DNA from: Acidobacteriota bacterium
Lineage (GTDB): Bacteria > Acidobacteriota > Thermoanaerobaculia > Gp7-AA8
Direction of reading: 5' to 3'
Assembly (NCBI GenBank): GCA_021781455.1
Contig: JAJXWV010000083.1
Location: forward strand, 1-64,000
Length of the DNA: 64,000 bases
Shown here: positions 56,301-63,444 of the stretch, in pieces
Layout of the letters: every line of letters starts with the position of its first letter
Numbering within the stretch: position 1 is the first letter of the stretch
Made by a program: the position numbers and the translations under genes
The notes under the pieces: generated by a model
Seen by the model: only the letters and a program-made list of their open reading frames with translations
The model's database searches: none
Told to the model about the DNA's origin: nothing

Positions 56301-56547
56301 GCCCGCCGAACGACATGAGCTGATAGCAGATGACCGCGCCGACGGCCGCGACGACGCCGATCATCCATCCGTCGAGCGCAGCGATCACTCCCACCGCAGC
56401 CACGTACAACCAGCGCGGCTCCCAGCCGGGCACCAGGGCGGCCATGGTGCCGTTGATGCCGCTGGCCAGAGTGAGAAACGCTGCGGCACGACCCGTCCGA
56501 AGGATCCCTTCCGGCCATCGATGCACAGCCGTCATGCGTTCAGGCAT
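53365..56547 (-). CDS. Membrane coiled-coil protein with a degenerate C-terminal receiver domain
   Basis: A 1060-residue protein. Residues about 15-110 have three or four membrane helices. Residues about 135-930 are predicted coiled coil, with Trp-centred repeat modules at about 396, 462, 622, 687, 776 and 840 (EWNERLARNAVELTDRF-like, about 65 residues apart in pairs). Residues about 940-1060 are a response-regulator receiver. The receiver lacks key residues: the acidic pocket reads VVHRDSA, the phosphoacceptor Asp is Glu (DVILAEALMPKMDG) and the usual Lys is missing (DDFLRDP). Phospho-relay is therefore unlikely; it may be a scaffold. Confidence 0.8.
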   Translation of the reverse strand: MPERMTAVHRWPEGILRTGRAAAFLTLASGINGTMAALVPGWEPRWLYVAAVGVIAALDGWMIGVVAAVGAVICYQLMSFGGLSLAPDRDAFLLGAAVVAAIAARAMRVSIAPPRLPAPKATPLLTGITAVAVEVPADADAAAAVRRATDTLRRALDEERARAERERVMRREAEERSRISVEEIAAELQRSKISLDALQQSHKDLLLLHEGLQQRHAALQGDVERSEAGARAAAERVADYERSHEQLRSIVRDAEALRDAAEGRASQLERSTEEMRALLEQTQTLHQNSEDRAAELERTSAQLSSTLADLTVSRDAAAGRAVDAEWSRDQLLARIADVEAARKAVTQRTSDLESELAESRAASAAARQQYEDQAAALHAEMERLRASHEQQRFRLESEWNERLARNAVELTDRFNAALLESDARADAARTEARRHSERIGELEREIVALRSATAAKGAEIEAEWQQQLQSRVSEVTDIYNQAVIDAEERRDSAISESKKLAARLAELEDEHDLLRAGTDRAAALQAEAQSLAGRTAELQSENERLHAQADRAELLQEQVSSLAGRVQELESVNDQLQSRKSTNSTELEDQSRTLMARVAELEAEAEMLRRVADQQRARSEAEWSEKFTRSAMEITQRFQSELASANGRAGEAAAEATRLTQRLRELEHEQMELRSAFDREKASLEDEWNGKLQTIVAHLASDHESDLGQATLEREEARAEARRLAKKLSQIESSVHEMSSAYEELQKRDEALRLEAEEQRRNAEELKRHADSRDGEWNARLAANALELTQRFNGAMAAADSRLQQANREAENLASRVRELEQIIAGLRSSDEERRAAIDAEWSGKLQTIVNHLASDHEADIGQTLMEKEEARAELRMASSRLAALQKTVESEREAQGKSNADWMAERAQLLGIIDSFRRRLGLSTTSAGTTPLPPPPGTSPTVLVVHRDSAVRAIVKHALETSGYDVTTAADGLEAFRVATAQKPDVILAEALMPKMDGRELVQMLKSRPETAGVKIVLMNTNAENGERSAGGFHADDFLRDPANVEALKTTLANVLGQS

Positions 56548-56624
56548 TCGCCACTATCCCGAGAAATCGGCCCTTTTGCTGAGGAGTCGGACTCGAAGAT
56601 CAGGGTAGCAGATCGGGCTGGTGC

Positions 56625-57287
56625 TCAGGTGCGGCCGGGGGCGTGCCGCTCGCTGGCGCGGCGCTGCATCCAGGTCATCAGCCAGTACAAAAAACCGACC
56701 ACCACGGCGAACGCGATCAGCCAGTGCGACTTGGTCTTCAGCACCGCGATCATGGCGTTTGGGTTCTGCATCAGGGCGGGCTGGTCGCCCAGCACCTTGA
56801 TGCCGAACCACGCCAGCGCGCCGTTGTACAGACCTGCGCCTAGGATGGTCATGATCGAAAAGCGGCGGAAGTTCATCTCGAAGAGACCGGCGGGAATCGA
56901 GATGACGTGGCGGATCGCGGGCAGCAGCCGGGCCACGAAAATGCCGCCCGAGCCGTAGGCGTCGAACCACTGATCGGCCTTGGCGATCTTCGGCGGCGGG
57001 AGGAGAACGTATTTTCCGTAGCGTTCCACGAGTGGTCGTCCGACCTTGTCGGCGACCCAGTAGCTGAGCGCCGATCCCACCCATGACCCGCAGGTCGCGG
57101 AGATGACGACGAGCCAGAGGTTGAAGCGGCCCTGCGCCGCCCAGTACGCGGCCGGAGGAATCACGATCTCGGCGGGGATCGGAAAGGCCGTGCTCTCCAG
57201 GATCATCATCACGAAGACGCCGAAGTAGCCGGTGTCCGCGACGAACTTCATCCAGAGGGCGAGCAGGTGGTGGATCGAGGCTTCCAT
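56625..57287 (-). CDS. DedA family membrane protein
   Basis: A 220-residue protein with four to six membrane segments and the DedA/SNARE-associated domain pattern, including the motif VARLLPAIRHVISIPAGL and ILESTAFPIPAE. Family members are undecaprenyl-phosphate or phosphatidylethanolamine flippases. The gene is separated from the acyl ligase gene by an array. Confidence 0.9.
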   Translation of the reverse strand: MEASIHHLLALWMKFVADTGYFGVFVMMILESTAFPIPAEIVIPPAAYWAAQGRFNLWLVVISATCGSWVGSALSYWVADKVGRPLVERYGKYVLLPPPKIAKADQWFDAYGSGGIFVARLLPAIRHVISIPAGLFEMNFRRFSIMTILGAGLYNGALAWFGIKVLGDQPALMQNPNAMIAVLKTKSHWLIAFAVVVGFLYWLMTWMQRRASERHAPGRT

Positions 57288-57338
57288 CGTGAGCGGCGCA
57301 TGGTACTCGAAAGTTCTGCAGGCGCGATGTGGTGAATG

Positions 57339-57441
57339 GAGAGGGTCACCGAGTCACCCAGTCACCGGGTCACCGAGTTACGCTCGACCTTGTGGCGACC
57401 TACGAACCCCGAGGGTCCCCACCTGGTGACCCGGTGACCGG
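57339..57441. repeat. Palindromic 8-bp array (GTCACCGA)
   Basis: GTCACCGA/GTCACCCA/GTCACCGG/GTCACCGA direct units. After a centre, GGTGACCC and GGTGACCGGG are the reverse units. It lies between two co-directional minus-strand genes. Confidence 0.85.
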
Positions 57442-57445
57442 GGCT

Positions 57446-58816
57446 TTACAGCTCCGCCAGCGCCGCGCGCTTGACCTTGCCGCGCTCGTCGACCGGGATC
57501 TGCTCGATCAGCTTCACGATGCGCGGCACTTTGTACGACGAGAGGCGCTCGCCGCAGAAGTCGCGGATCTGCTCGCGGGTGACGTCGGGCTCCGCGACCA
57601 CGGCCGCAGCGACGACCTCTCCTCGCGCGCCGGCGGGCTCGCCGTAGACCTTCACCTGACGCACGCCTTCGATCTGCTGAATGACGAGCTCCACTTCGCG
57701 CGGGTTCACTTTCTTGCTGGCCGTGTTGATCAGGTCACCGACACGGCCGGTCAGCACGATCTCCCCCACCGGCGTGAGCTCCACCAGGTCGTCGGTTCTG
57801 AAGACACCGTCGAATGGATGGAAATGCGTGGCGTCGGAGAGATACCCGAGCCCGACCGCGTCGCTGTGGATGCTCAGCCGCTGAGTCTTCGCGTCGACGT
57901 CGAGCCGGACGTCGTCGAGAGCCGTGCCGACCGTTCCCCGCTCGACTGCCGCGCCGGCCCGGTCGTACGTGATTCCCCCCACTTCGCTGCAGCCGTAGAA
58001 CGTCTGGATGTCGACGCCGAAGCGCTCGCGGAAGCGGCGCGATGCCGTGGCCGTGAGCGGTGCGCCGGCGGAGATGAACGTGCGCACGCTGTCGAACTCG
58101 CCGTCCTCTTTCGGTTGCGCGCTCAGCAGGTCGAACACCATCGGGATCAGCGGCACGACCGTGCAGCCGTACCGGTTGCAGAGCGCGAGGGTCGACAGCG
58201 GCATGTAGTCGTTGGTCACCACGATGGCCGTCCCCTGAAGCACGAGCGGCAGGACCAGGTTGGCGAAACCGTACGAGTGCGAGAACGGGATCGCGCCGAG
58301 GTTGAGGTCGCCGGGAGCGATTTGCATCGTCGAGCAGATGTTCGTCGAGTCGGCGATGAGGTTCGCGGCGGAGCAGACGATGGCCTTCGGCAACCCGGTG
58401 GAGCCGGAGGTCAGCTTCATGACGCATGCTGTGGCGGGGAGGCGCGGCGGCTGCTGCACCGCGCGCGTCGAGATCGCCGACGTGCGCGAGCTGCGGTCGG
58501 CACGGTAGACGAAGCCCTTGATGGAGAAGTGGCTCAGGATCTTTGCCACTTCGGTTTCGGGAGCGTCGCGGTCGATCGGCGCGAACACGAGGCGCAGCTT
58601 CAGTGCGGCCAGGAAAGTCGCGACGAAGTCGACCGAGTTCGGCAGCTGCACGGCGAGGAGATCGCCGGAGCGCATTCCGGCGCGTGCGAGCTCGGTGGCG
58701 AGCTCGTCGGAGCGGCGCAGAAGAGACGCGCGCGTGACGATGTTGCCGTTGTCACCCTCGATGAGTGCAAACGCGCCGGGCGCGGCGGCGGTGAGGGCCT
58801 GAAAGTGTTGATGCAT
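57446..58816 (-). CDS. ANL-superfamily acyl/aryl-CoA (or -ACP) ligase
   Basis: A 456-residue adenylate-forming enzyme. It has the P-loop-type KLTSGSTGLPKAIV, the AMP-binding FYGCSEVGGITYDRAG and TGRVGDLIN hinge, and a C-terminal KVKRA with the catalytic Lys. It is shorter than most acyl-CoA ligases (500+), as in small aryl- or fatty-acyl-ACP ligases of specialised pathways. It is divergent from the ACP gene and is taken as the priming enzyme of that cluster. TATCCT lies 11 bases before the start. Confidence 0.8.
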   Translation of the reverse strand: MHQHFQALTAAAPGAFALIEGDNGNIVTRASLLRRSDELATELARAGMRSGDLLAVQLPNSVDFVATFLAALKLRLVFAPIDRDAPETEVAKILSHFSIKGFVYRADRSSRTSAISTRAVQQPPRLPATACVMKLTSGSTGLPKAIVCSAANLIADSTNICSTMQIAPGDLNLGAIPFSHSYGFANLVLPLVLQGTAIVVTNDYMPLSTLALCNRYGCTVVPLIPMVFDLLSAQPKEDGEFDSVRTFISAGAPLTATASRRFRERFGVDIQTFYGCSEVGGITYDRAGAAVERGTVGTALDDVRLDVDAKTQRLSIHSDAVGLGYLSDATHFHPFDGVFRTDDLVELTPVGEIVLTGRVGDLINTASKKVNPREVELVIQQIEGVRQVKVYGEPAGARGEVVAAAVVAEPDVTREQIRDFCGERLSSYKVPRIVKLIEQIPVDERGKVKRAALAEL

Positions 58817-58865
58817 GAGCCCTTTCGAGGATAGCGATTGCCGGTCGAAAACGTCAACTAACTAT

Positions 58866-58977
58866 TGGATAATCCGCGGCTCGCGGCTCGCGGCTGTTTG
58901 GGTCTTGGCTTTCAGCTCTTGACCCTGGGCGCTTCGTTCCCAAGAGCCAAGAGCCAACAGCCAACAGCCACGAGCGT
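58866..58977. repeat. Palindromic heptamer array (TTGGCTC / GAGCCAA type)
   Basis: GCGGCTCGCGGCTGTTTGGG and TCTTGGCTTT, then a centre with CCTGGGCGCTTCGTTC, then CCAAGAGCCAAGAGCCAACA. It fills much of the 290-base divergent gap between the ligase and the ACP. I see no clear promoter for the ACP gene in the rest of the gap. Confidence 0.8.
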
Positions 58978-59106
58978 TTTCAGCGGAGAGAGGAACCGGC
59001 TCCGTTTGGCGCTATTCTTCACTTTGGTGCGGCTCCAGAGGTGGCGCGGCGTGATCGCCCCGCGCATCCGATGGGATGCTTTGCCGGCCGCAGCTTCGAC
59101 ACAACC

Positions 59107-59388
59107 ATGAAAAGCCACGACACGGACCTCAAACGCAAGCTCAAGGAGCTGCTCATCGAGCGGCTGAAATTCGAAGACATGACCCCCGAGGACATCGGCG
59201 ACGACGAGCCGCTGTTCGCGGGGGGGCTGGGGCTGGACTCCATCGATGCTCTGGAGATCGTGGTGATGCTGGAGGGTGAGTTCGGCATCAAAGTCAAGAA
59301 CGAAGCCTCGGCCCGCGACCACTTCCGCTCCGTCTCGACTCTGGCCGCCTACGTCGAGCAGAAGGTGGCGCAGGAGAAGAGTGCTTAA
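59107..59388 (+). CDS. Acyl carrier protein
   Basis: A 93-residue ACP. The phosphopantetheine Ser lies in GLGLDSIDALEI; the rest is the usual acidic four-helix shape. It is the dedicated carrier of the cluster, next to dehydratase and ketosynthase genes. The ATG at 59107 is chosen; the upstream in-frame extension is not ACP-like. No SD is visible. Confidence 0.9.
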   Translation: MKSHDTDLKRKLKELLIERLKFEDMTPEDIGDDEPLFAGGLGLDSIDALEIVVMLEGEFGIKVKNEASARDHFRSVSTLAAYVEQKVAQEKSA

Positions 59389-59391
59389 GAG

Positions 59392-59466
59392 AGTCCTGAG
59401 TCCTGAGTGCTGAGTCCTGAGTTCGAGGAGGCCCACTCAGCACTCAGGACTCAGGACTCAGGACTT
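59392..59466. repeat. Palindromic heptamer array (CTGAGTC)
   Basis: CCTGAGTCCTGAGTGCTGAG, centre TTCGAGGAGGCCC, then ACTCAGCACTCAGGACTCAG. It fills the 80-base gap between ACP and dehydratase genes. Confidence 0.9.
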
Positions 59467-59468
59467 AT

Positions 59469-59834
59469 ATGAGCTGGCTCTCCTCGCTTCCGCACCAGAT
59501 CCCGTTTCGAGCGGCGTCCGCCGTCATCCGGCGTGACGAGAAATCGATCGAAGGCACCTTCCTCTGCACGGCCGACGACCAGTTGACGCCGGAGATCATG
59601 CTGATCGAGGCCATGGCCCAGTTCGGCGGCGGTCTCGTGTTCGGGGGGGCGAAACACGGCATGCTCAGCGGAATCGACGGCTGCGAGATCACGCGCCCCA
59701 TCACACCGGGCGACGTCGTGCTCCTGGTGGTGACCCACGAAGCGTCGTTCGGCGGCCTGCATCGCTTCAGCGGAACGGGCTCGGTCGCGGGACTGGAATG
59801 CGTGAAGGGCCGGTTTTATCTCGCCGAACCTTGA
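59469..59834 (+). CDS. Hot-dog fold 3-hydroxyacyl-ACP dehydratase (FabZ/ApeP-like)
   Basis: A 121-residue protein. LPHQIPFRAASAV at about 7-19 keeps the FabZ His (LPHxxPF) and EIMLIEAMAQFGG holds the helix with the catalytic acid. It would remove water from 3-hydroxyacyl-ACP during chain extension. The ATG at 59469 directly follows the array (TTATATG), so no SD. Confidence 0.75.
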   Translation: MSWLSSLPHQIPFRAASAVIRRDEKSIEGTFLCTADDQLTPEIMLIEAMAQFGGGLVFGGAKHGMLSGIDGCEITRPITPGDVVLLVVTHEASFGGLHRFSGTGSVAGLECVKGRFYLAEP

Positions 59835-59836
59835 AG

Positions 59837-59885
59837 AAAGTGCTGAGTCCTGAGTCCTGAGTACTGAGTACTGAGTACTGAGTAA
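59837..59885. repeat. Heptamer array (CTGAGTC/CTGAGTA), one direction
   Basis: Six units of CTGAGTC/CTGAGTA between dehydratase and ketosynthase genes. No inverted half is seen. It merges into TAAACT, 12 bases before the ketosynthase ATG. Confidence 0.85.
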
Positions 59886-59900
59886 ACTCCGAGATCCACC

Positions 59901-61145
59901 ATGCGCATACCCGACAGGAACATCCGCATCGCCGTGACAGGGGTGGGGATCATCTGTGCGATCGGCCGCAATCGGAAAGAGGTCTGGCAATCGATTCGCG
60001 AGTCGCGAGCGGGCGTCACGAAGATGACGCGATTTCCCGGCGAGACGTTCCCGACCGACATCGCCGCTGAAGTGACGCCCGATCTCGACGCCTTGCTTCC
60101 CGTTCGAAAACGGGAGGCGAAGCGGTTCTCGCGAACCGACAAGCTGGCCGTCATCGCAGCGGCCGAAGCGCTCGGCTGCGCGAACGGATCAGGAGCGGGC
60201 CTTGTCGCGAAGCCGTTGCCGCTCGATCGCGCCGTCGTGGTGACCGGCACCTCGACCGGGGGACTTCTGGAAGGTGAGGATTACTACTTCCGTCGTATCG
60301 TGCGCGGTCGCCGGCGCGCTCCCGCCTCGCGCGTCCTGCAGCAGCCGACCTCGAGCCCGTCGGATGCCGTGGCCCGGGTCTTCGGCGCGGGTGGCGGCGT
60401 CGTCTCCAACGCCACCGCCTGTGCATCGGGCGGGGCAGCCATCGGGATTGCCGCCGACTATCTGCGCTCGCACCACGCCGACGTCGCCATCGCCGGCGGG
60501 GCGGACGCGCTCTGCCGGCTGACCTACAGCGGCTTCAACGTGCTGCAGGCGGTCGATGCCAGTCCGTGCGCGCCGTTCTCGGCGGAGAGAAAGGGCATCA
60601 CGTTAGGCGAGGGAGCGGCGTACCTCGTTCTGGAGCGATGGGACGACGCGATTGCGCGCGGCGCGCAGATTCTCGCCGAGCTGGCCGGTTACGGAGCGAC
60701 GTGCGACGCCTACCACCCCACTGCACCATGCGAGGATGGACGGGGAGCGGCGGAGGCGATGTGCGCCGCCATGGCGGAAGGGCACCTCGAGGCCGCATCG
60801 GTCGACTACATCAACGCCCACGGCACCGGGACGGCTCTCAACGACTCGGCGGAGACGCGAGCCATCATCACGGCGGTCGGTACCGCCACTCCGGTGTCGT
60901 CGTCGAAATCGTTCTTCGGCCATACCCTCGGGGCCGCCGGAGGGATCGAGGCGGCGGTGACGGTCCTCGCGCTGACCGAACAGCTCGCGCCGCCGACGCT
61001 GCGGCTCGAATCGTCCGCGCCGGACTGCACGCTCGACTACATCCCCGGCACTCCGCGGCCGCTGGCAATGCGGAACGCACTTTCGAACACGTTCGGGTTC
61101 GGAGGCTCGAATGTGGCACTGCTGTTTCGGCGCGCCGGCGCGTAG
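59901..61145 (+). CDS. Beta-ketoacyl-ACP synthase (KS-alpha, active)
   Basis: A 414-residue KAS II-like condensing enzyme. The catalytic triad is intact: Cys174 in NATACASGG, His307 in NAHGTGT and His341 in FFGHTLGAAGG. It is followed by a KS-like gene that lacks this triad, so the two probably form a KS-alpha/chain-length-factor heterodimer, as in type II polyketide and aryl polyene pathways. Confidence 0.92.
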   Translation: MRIPDRNIRIAVTGVGIICAIGRNRKEVWQSIRESRAGVTKMTRFPGETFPTDIAAEVTPDLDALLPVRKREAKRFSRTDKLAVIAAAEALGCANGSGAGLVAKPLPLDRAVVVTGTSTGGLLEGEDYYFRRIVRGRRRAPASRVLQQPTSSPSDAVARVFGAGGGVVSNATACASGGAAIGIAADYLRSHHADVAIAGGADALCRLTYSGFNVLQAVDASPCAPFSAERKGITLGEGAAYLVLERWDDAIARGAQILAELAGYGATCDAYHPTAPCEDGRGAAEAMCAAMAEGHLEAASVDYINAHGTGTALNDSAETRAIITAVGTATPVSSSKSFFGHTLGAAGGIEAAVTVLALTEQLAPPTLRLESSAPDCTLDYIPGTPRPLAMRNALSNTFGFGGSNVALLFRRAGA

Positions 61146-61150
61146 AACGA

Positions 61151-61226
61151 GGACCTTGGCTGTTGGCTGTTGGCTCTAGGCTCTTGGGACCAGCTTCCCT
61201 CCCAAGAGCCAAGAGCCAACAGCCAG
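61151..61226. repeat. Palindromic heptamer array (TTGGCTG/TTGGCTC)
   Basis: CTTGGCTGTTGGCTGTTGGC, then TCTTGGGACCAGC, then CCAAGAGCCAAGAGCCAACA. It is in the gap between the two ketosynthase genes. Confidence 0.9.
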
Positions 61227-61251
61227 ACATCTGCTATAACGCCGGCTCGGC

Positions 61252-62487
61252 ATGGCGCGCATCGTCGTCAGCGGAATTGGCGTGATTGCGCCCGGCGCCA
61301 CAGGCATCGAGGCCTTCCGGGCGATGCTCGCCGGCGGGCAAACCGCGATCGGGGAGATCGACCGCTTCGACACCGCCGGACTGACGGCTCACAAGGCGGC
61401 ACTGGTGCGCGGATTCAACGCCCGCGACTACATCCCGCCGATGAAGATGCGGCGGATGAACGCGCTCTCGCGTTTCGGCGTCGCCGCCGCCCGCCTGGCC
61501 ATCGACGACCTCGGCATCCCGGTGGCCGAGCTCGGCCAGACCGGCCTCGCCCTCGGCACGGCCTTCGGTCCCGTGCAGACCTCGGTCGACTACATGCGCG
61601 AGTACGTCGAGAAAGGCGCTGCGCTCGCTCCACCGCAGCTGTTCGCCGAATCGGTGGCCAACGCACCTGGGAGCCACATCGCCATCGAGTGGGGATTTCG
61701 CGGATTCAACGTCACCATGACCGAGAGGGAGTCGTCCTTCCTGGCGGCGGCCATGGCTGCCTCGTCGCAGATTCTGAAGGGAACCGTTCGCGCAGCAGCG
61801 ATCGTCGGAGTGGAAGAGGTCAATGAGATGCTGTTCAGCGTCCTGGACCGCCTCGGTGCGCTGGCGCACGCAAGCGACGCGACGGACGAAGCGTGCCGGC
61901 CGTTCGACGCGCGGCGCAACGGCCTGGTGATCGGCGAGGGAAGCGCGATGCTCATCGCCGAGTCGCTGCAGTCGCTGGAGAGGCGGCTCTCGTCGGGAGT
62001 TGTCCCGCACGTCTACGGATATCTCGCCGGATTCGGCATTGCCCGCGACACCACGGCCTCGACCTCGGACTGGGGCCGTGATCCGGACGCGCTCTCCGCG
62101 GCCATGCGCGCGGCGATCGAGGACGCGGAGCTGCGGCCGGACGAGATCGACGCCATCTACGCGTCCGCGAATTCGACCCGGCGTGCCGATGCAGTCGAAG
62201 CAATGGCCATCCGGAAGTCTTTCGGCGATCGCATTCCTCCAGTCGTGGCAGTGAAGGGATACTTCGGCGAATATGCGGCCGCCGGAGCGCTGCAGGTGAT
62301 TGCCGCGCTGCTTGCCATCGACGAACAGATGCTCCACGCCTCCTGCGGATTCGAAAAAAGTGATCGTGCCATGAGCATCGACATCGTTCGGGAACGCCGG
62401 CCGGCGCCGCTCCGCAACGTGCTCGTCAACTCCCTGTCGGCAGGCGGGGGTATCGTTTGCGCCGTGGTTTCGAAGGAGGCGGCGTGA
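61252..62487 (+). CDS. KS-like chain-length factor (KS-beta), catalytic residues lost
   Basis: A 411-residue protein with the KS fold (MARIVVSGIGVIAPGATGIEAF, then GLVIGEGSAMLI) but no catalytic residues. The Cys position is Glu160 (NVTMTERES), the first His aligns to Ser305 (YASANST) and the second to Glu340 (YFGEYAAAG). Chain-length factors of type II PKSs also lose the Cys (usually to Gln). It is 106 bases after the active KS gene and overlaps the next gene by four bases. TATAAC lies 11 bases upstream. Confidence 0.85.
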   Translation: MARIVVSGIGVIAPGATGIEAFRAMLAGGQTAIGEIDRFDTAGLTAHKAALVRGFNARDYIPPMKMRRMNALSRFGVAAARLAIDDLGIPVAELGQTGLALGTAFGPVQTSVDYMREYVEKGAALAPPQLFAESVANAPGSHIAIEWGFRGFNVTMTERESSFLAAAMAASSQILKGTVRAAAIVGVEEVNEMLFSVLDRLGALAHASDATDEACRPFDARRNGLVIGEGSAMLIAESLQSLERRLSSGVVPHVYGYLAGFGIARDTTASTSDWGRDPDALSAAMRAAIEDAELRPDEIDAIYASANSTRRADAVEAMAIRKSFGDRIPPVVAVKGYFGEYAAAGALQVIAALLAIDEQMLHASCGFEKSDRAMSIDIVRERRPAPLRNVLVNSLSAGGGIVCAVVSKEAA

Positions 62488-63164
62488 GCGAGCGGGTGCT
62501 GGTGATGATCCCGGCATTCAACGCCGCGCCGTCGATCGGCAAGATCGTGGCCGAATGTCGCCAGCACAGCGATTCCGTAATCGTGGTCGATGACGGATCG
62601 AAAGACGGAACGGGCGAGATCGCGCGTCGGGCCGGATCGGTCGTCCTGAGCCACGACGTGAACCGCGGCAAGGGTGCGGCCCTGAAAACGGGATTCGCCT
62701 ACGCCATCGCCAACGGATTCGACGGCGTGGTCACGATCGACGCCGACGGCCAGCATCTGCCGAGCGAGATCCCGAAGATCCTCGCCGCACGCTCCGGGAG
62801 CGGCGCCGATCTGATCATCGGCGGCCGCTCTCATCTGTTCGAGCACATGCTGCCGCGGCGTCGAATGGCCAATCGCTTCTCGGCGTGGTCGATCGCCAGG
62901 GCCGCAGGCACCGCAGTCACCGATTCACAAAGCGGCTTTCGCTTCTACTCGACGAAGTTGCTGCGCTCGATCAGCCTGAACTCCGACGGCTTCGACCTGG
63001 AGAGCGAGGTCATCGTTCGCGCCGGCCGGGGTGGCTTTCACGTCACCACCGTCCCGATCGAGCTCGGCTTCGTCGACGGCCTCTGCACGAGCCACTACAA
63101 ACCGATCGCCGATACCGTGCGCATCGCCTGGACGGTGGTGAAGACGCGGTTCTTCTGGACCTGA
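62484..63164 (+). CDS. GT2 family glycosyltransferase (dolichol-phosphate-sugar synthase-like)
   Basis: A 226-residue inverting glycosyltransferase of the GT-A fold. MIPAFNAAPSIG, VVDDGSKDGT and TIDADGQHLPSEI give the nucleotide-sugar and metal-binding Asp motifs. It has no C-terminal membrane helix. GTG overlaps the KS-beta stop by four bases (GTGA), with AAGGAGGCG upstream. It probably decorates the product of the cluster or a lipid carrier. Confidence 0.85.
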   Translation: MSERVLVMIPAFNAAPSIGKIVAECRQHSDSVIVVDDGSKDGTGEIARRAGSVVLSHDVNRGKGAALKTGFAYAIANGFDGVVTIDADGQHLPSEIPKILAARSGSGADLIIGGRSHLFEHMLPRRRMANRFSAWSIARAAGTAVTDSQSGFRFYSTKLLRSISLNSDGFDLESEVIVRAGRGGFHVTTVPIELGFVDGLCTSHYKPIADTVRIAWTVVKTRFFWT

Positions 63165-63171
63165 TCGAACG

Positions 63172-63276
63172 AGGTTGCGCGGTTGCGCGGTTACGCGGTT
63201 GCGAGGTTGCGCGGTTGCGCGGTTACGCGGTTTCCGATCTGCGCGTCCGTCTCCAAGACCGCGGAACCGCGGAACC
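63172..63276. repeat. Palindromic 8-bp array (GGTTGCGC)
   Basis: About six GGTTGCGC/GGTTACGC/GGTTGCGA units, then a centre with TCCGTCTCCAAGA, then CGCGGAACCGCGGAACC. A related unit is used at 2.44 and 38.34 kb. Confidence 0.85.
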
Positions 63277-63343
63277 CGATCATTCAACCCGGCGCCGCAG
63301 CCGGCGCGAGGCCCGACGGTTTCGGGCTTATCTGACGAGGCGG

Positions 63344-63415
63344 ACGGCTGTCGGCTGTTGGCTCTTGGGGATGGGGATGCCCAAGAGCCAAGAGCCAAGA
63401 GCCAATAAAAGAGCC
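63344..63415. repeat. Palindromic heptamer array (TTGGCTC / GAGCCAA)
   Basis: GTCGGCTGTTGGCTCTTGGG, short centre, then CCAAGAGCCAAGAGCCAAGA. It lies just before the Crp/Fnr gene. The stretch between this and the 63.2 kb array shows no gene. Confidence 0.9.
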
Positions 63416-63431
63416 AAATCCGCGCAAAAGG

Positions 63432-63437
63432 TAGAAT
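63432..63437 (+). promoter_or_regulatory. Putative -10 element, leaderless Crp/Fnr gene
   Basis: TAGAAT ends 7 bases before the GTG at 63445. Confidence 0.5.
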
Positions 63438-63444
63438 CAACCCC

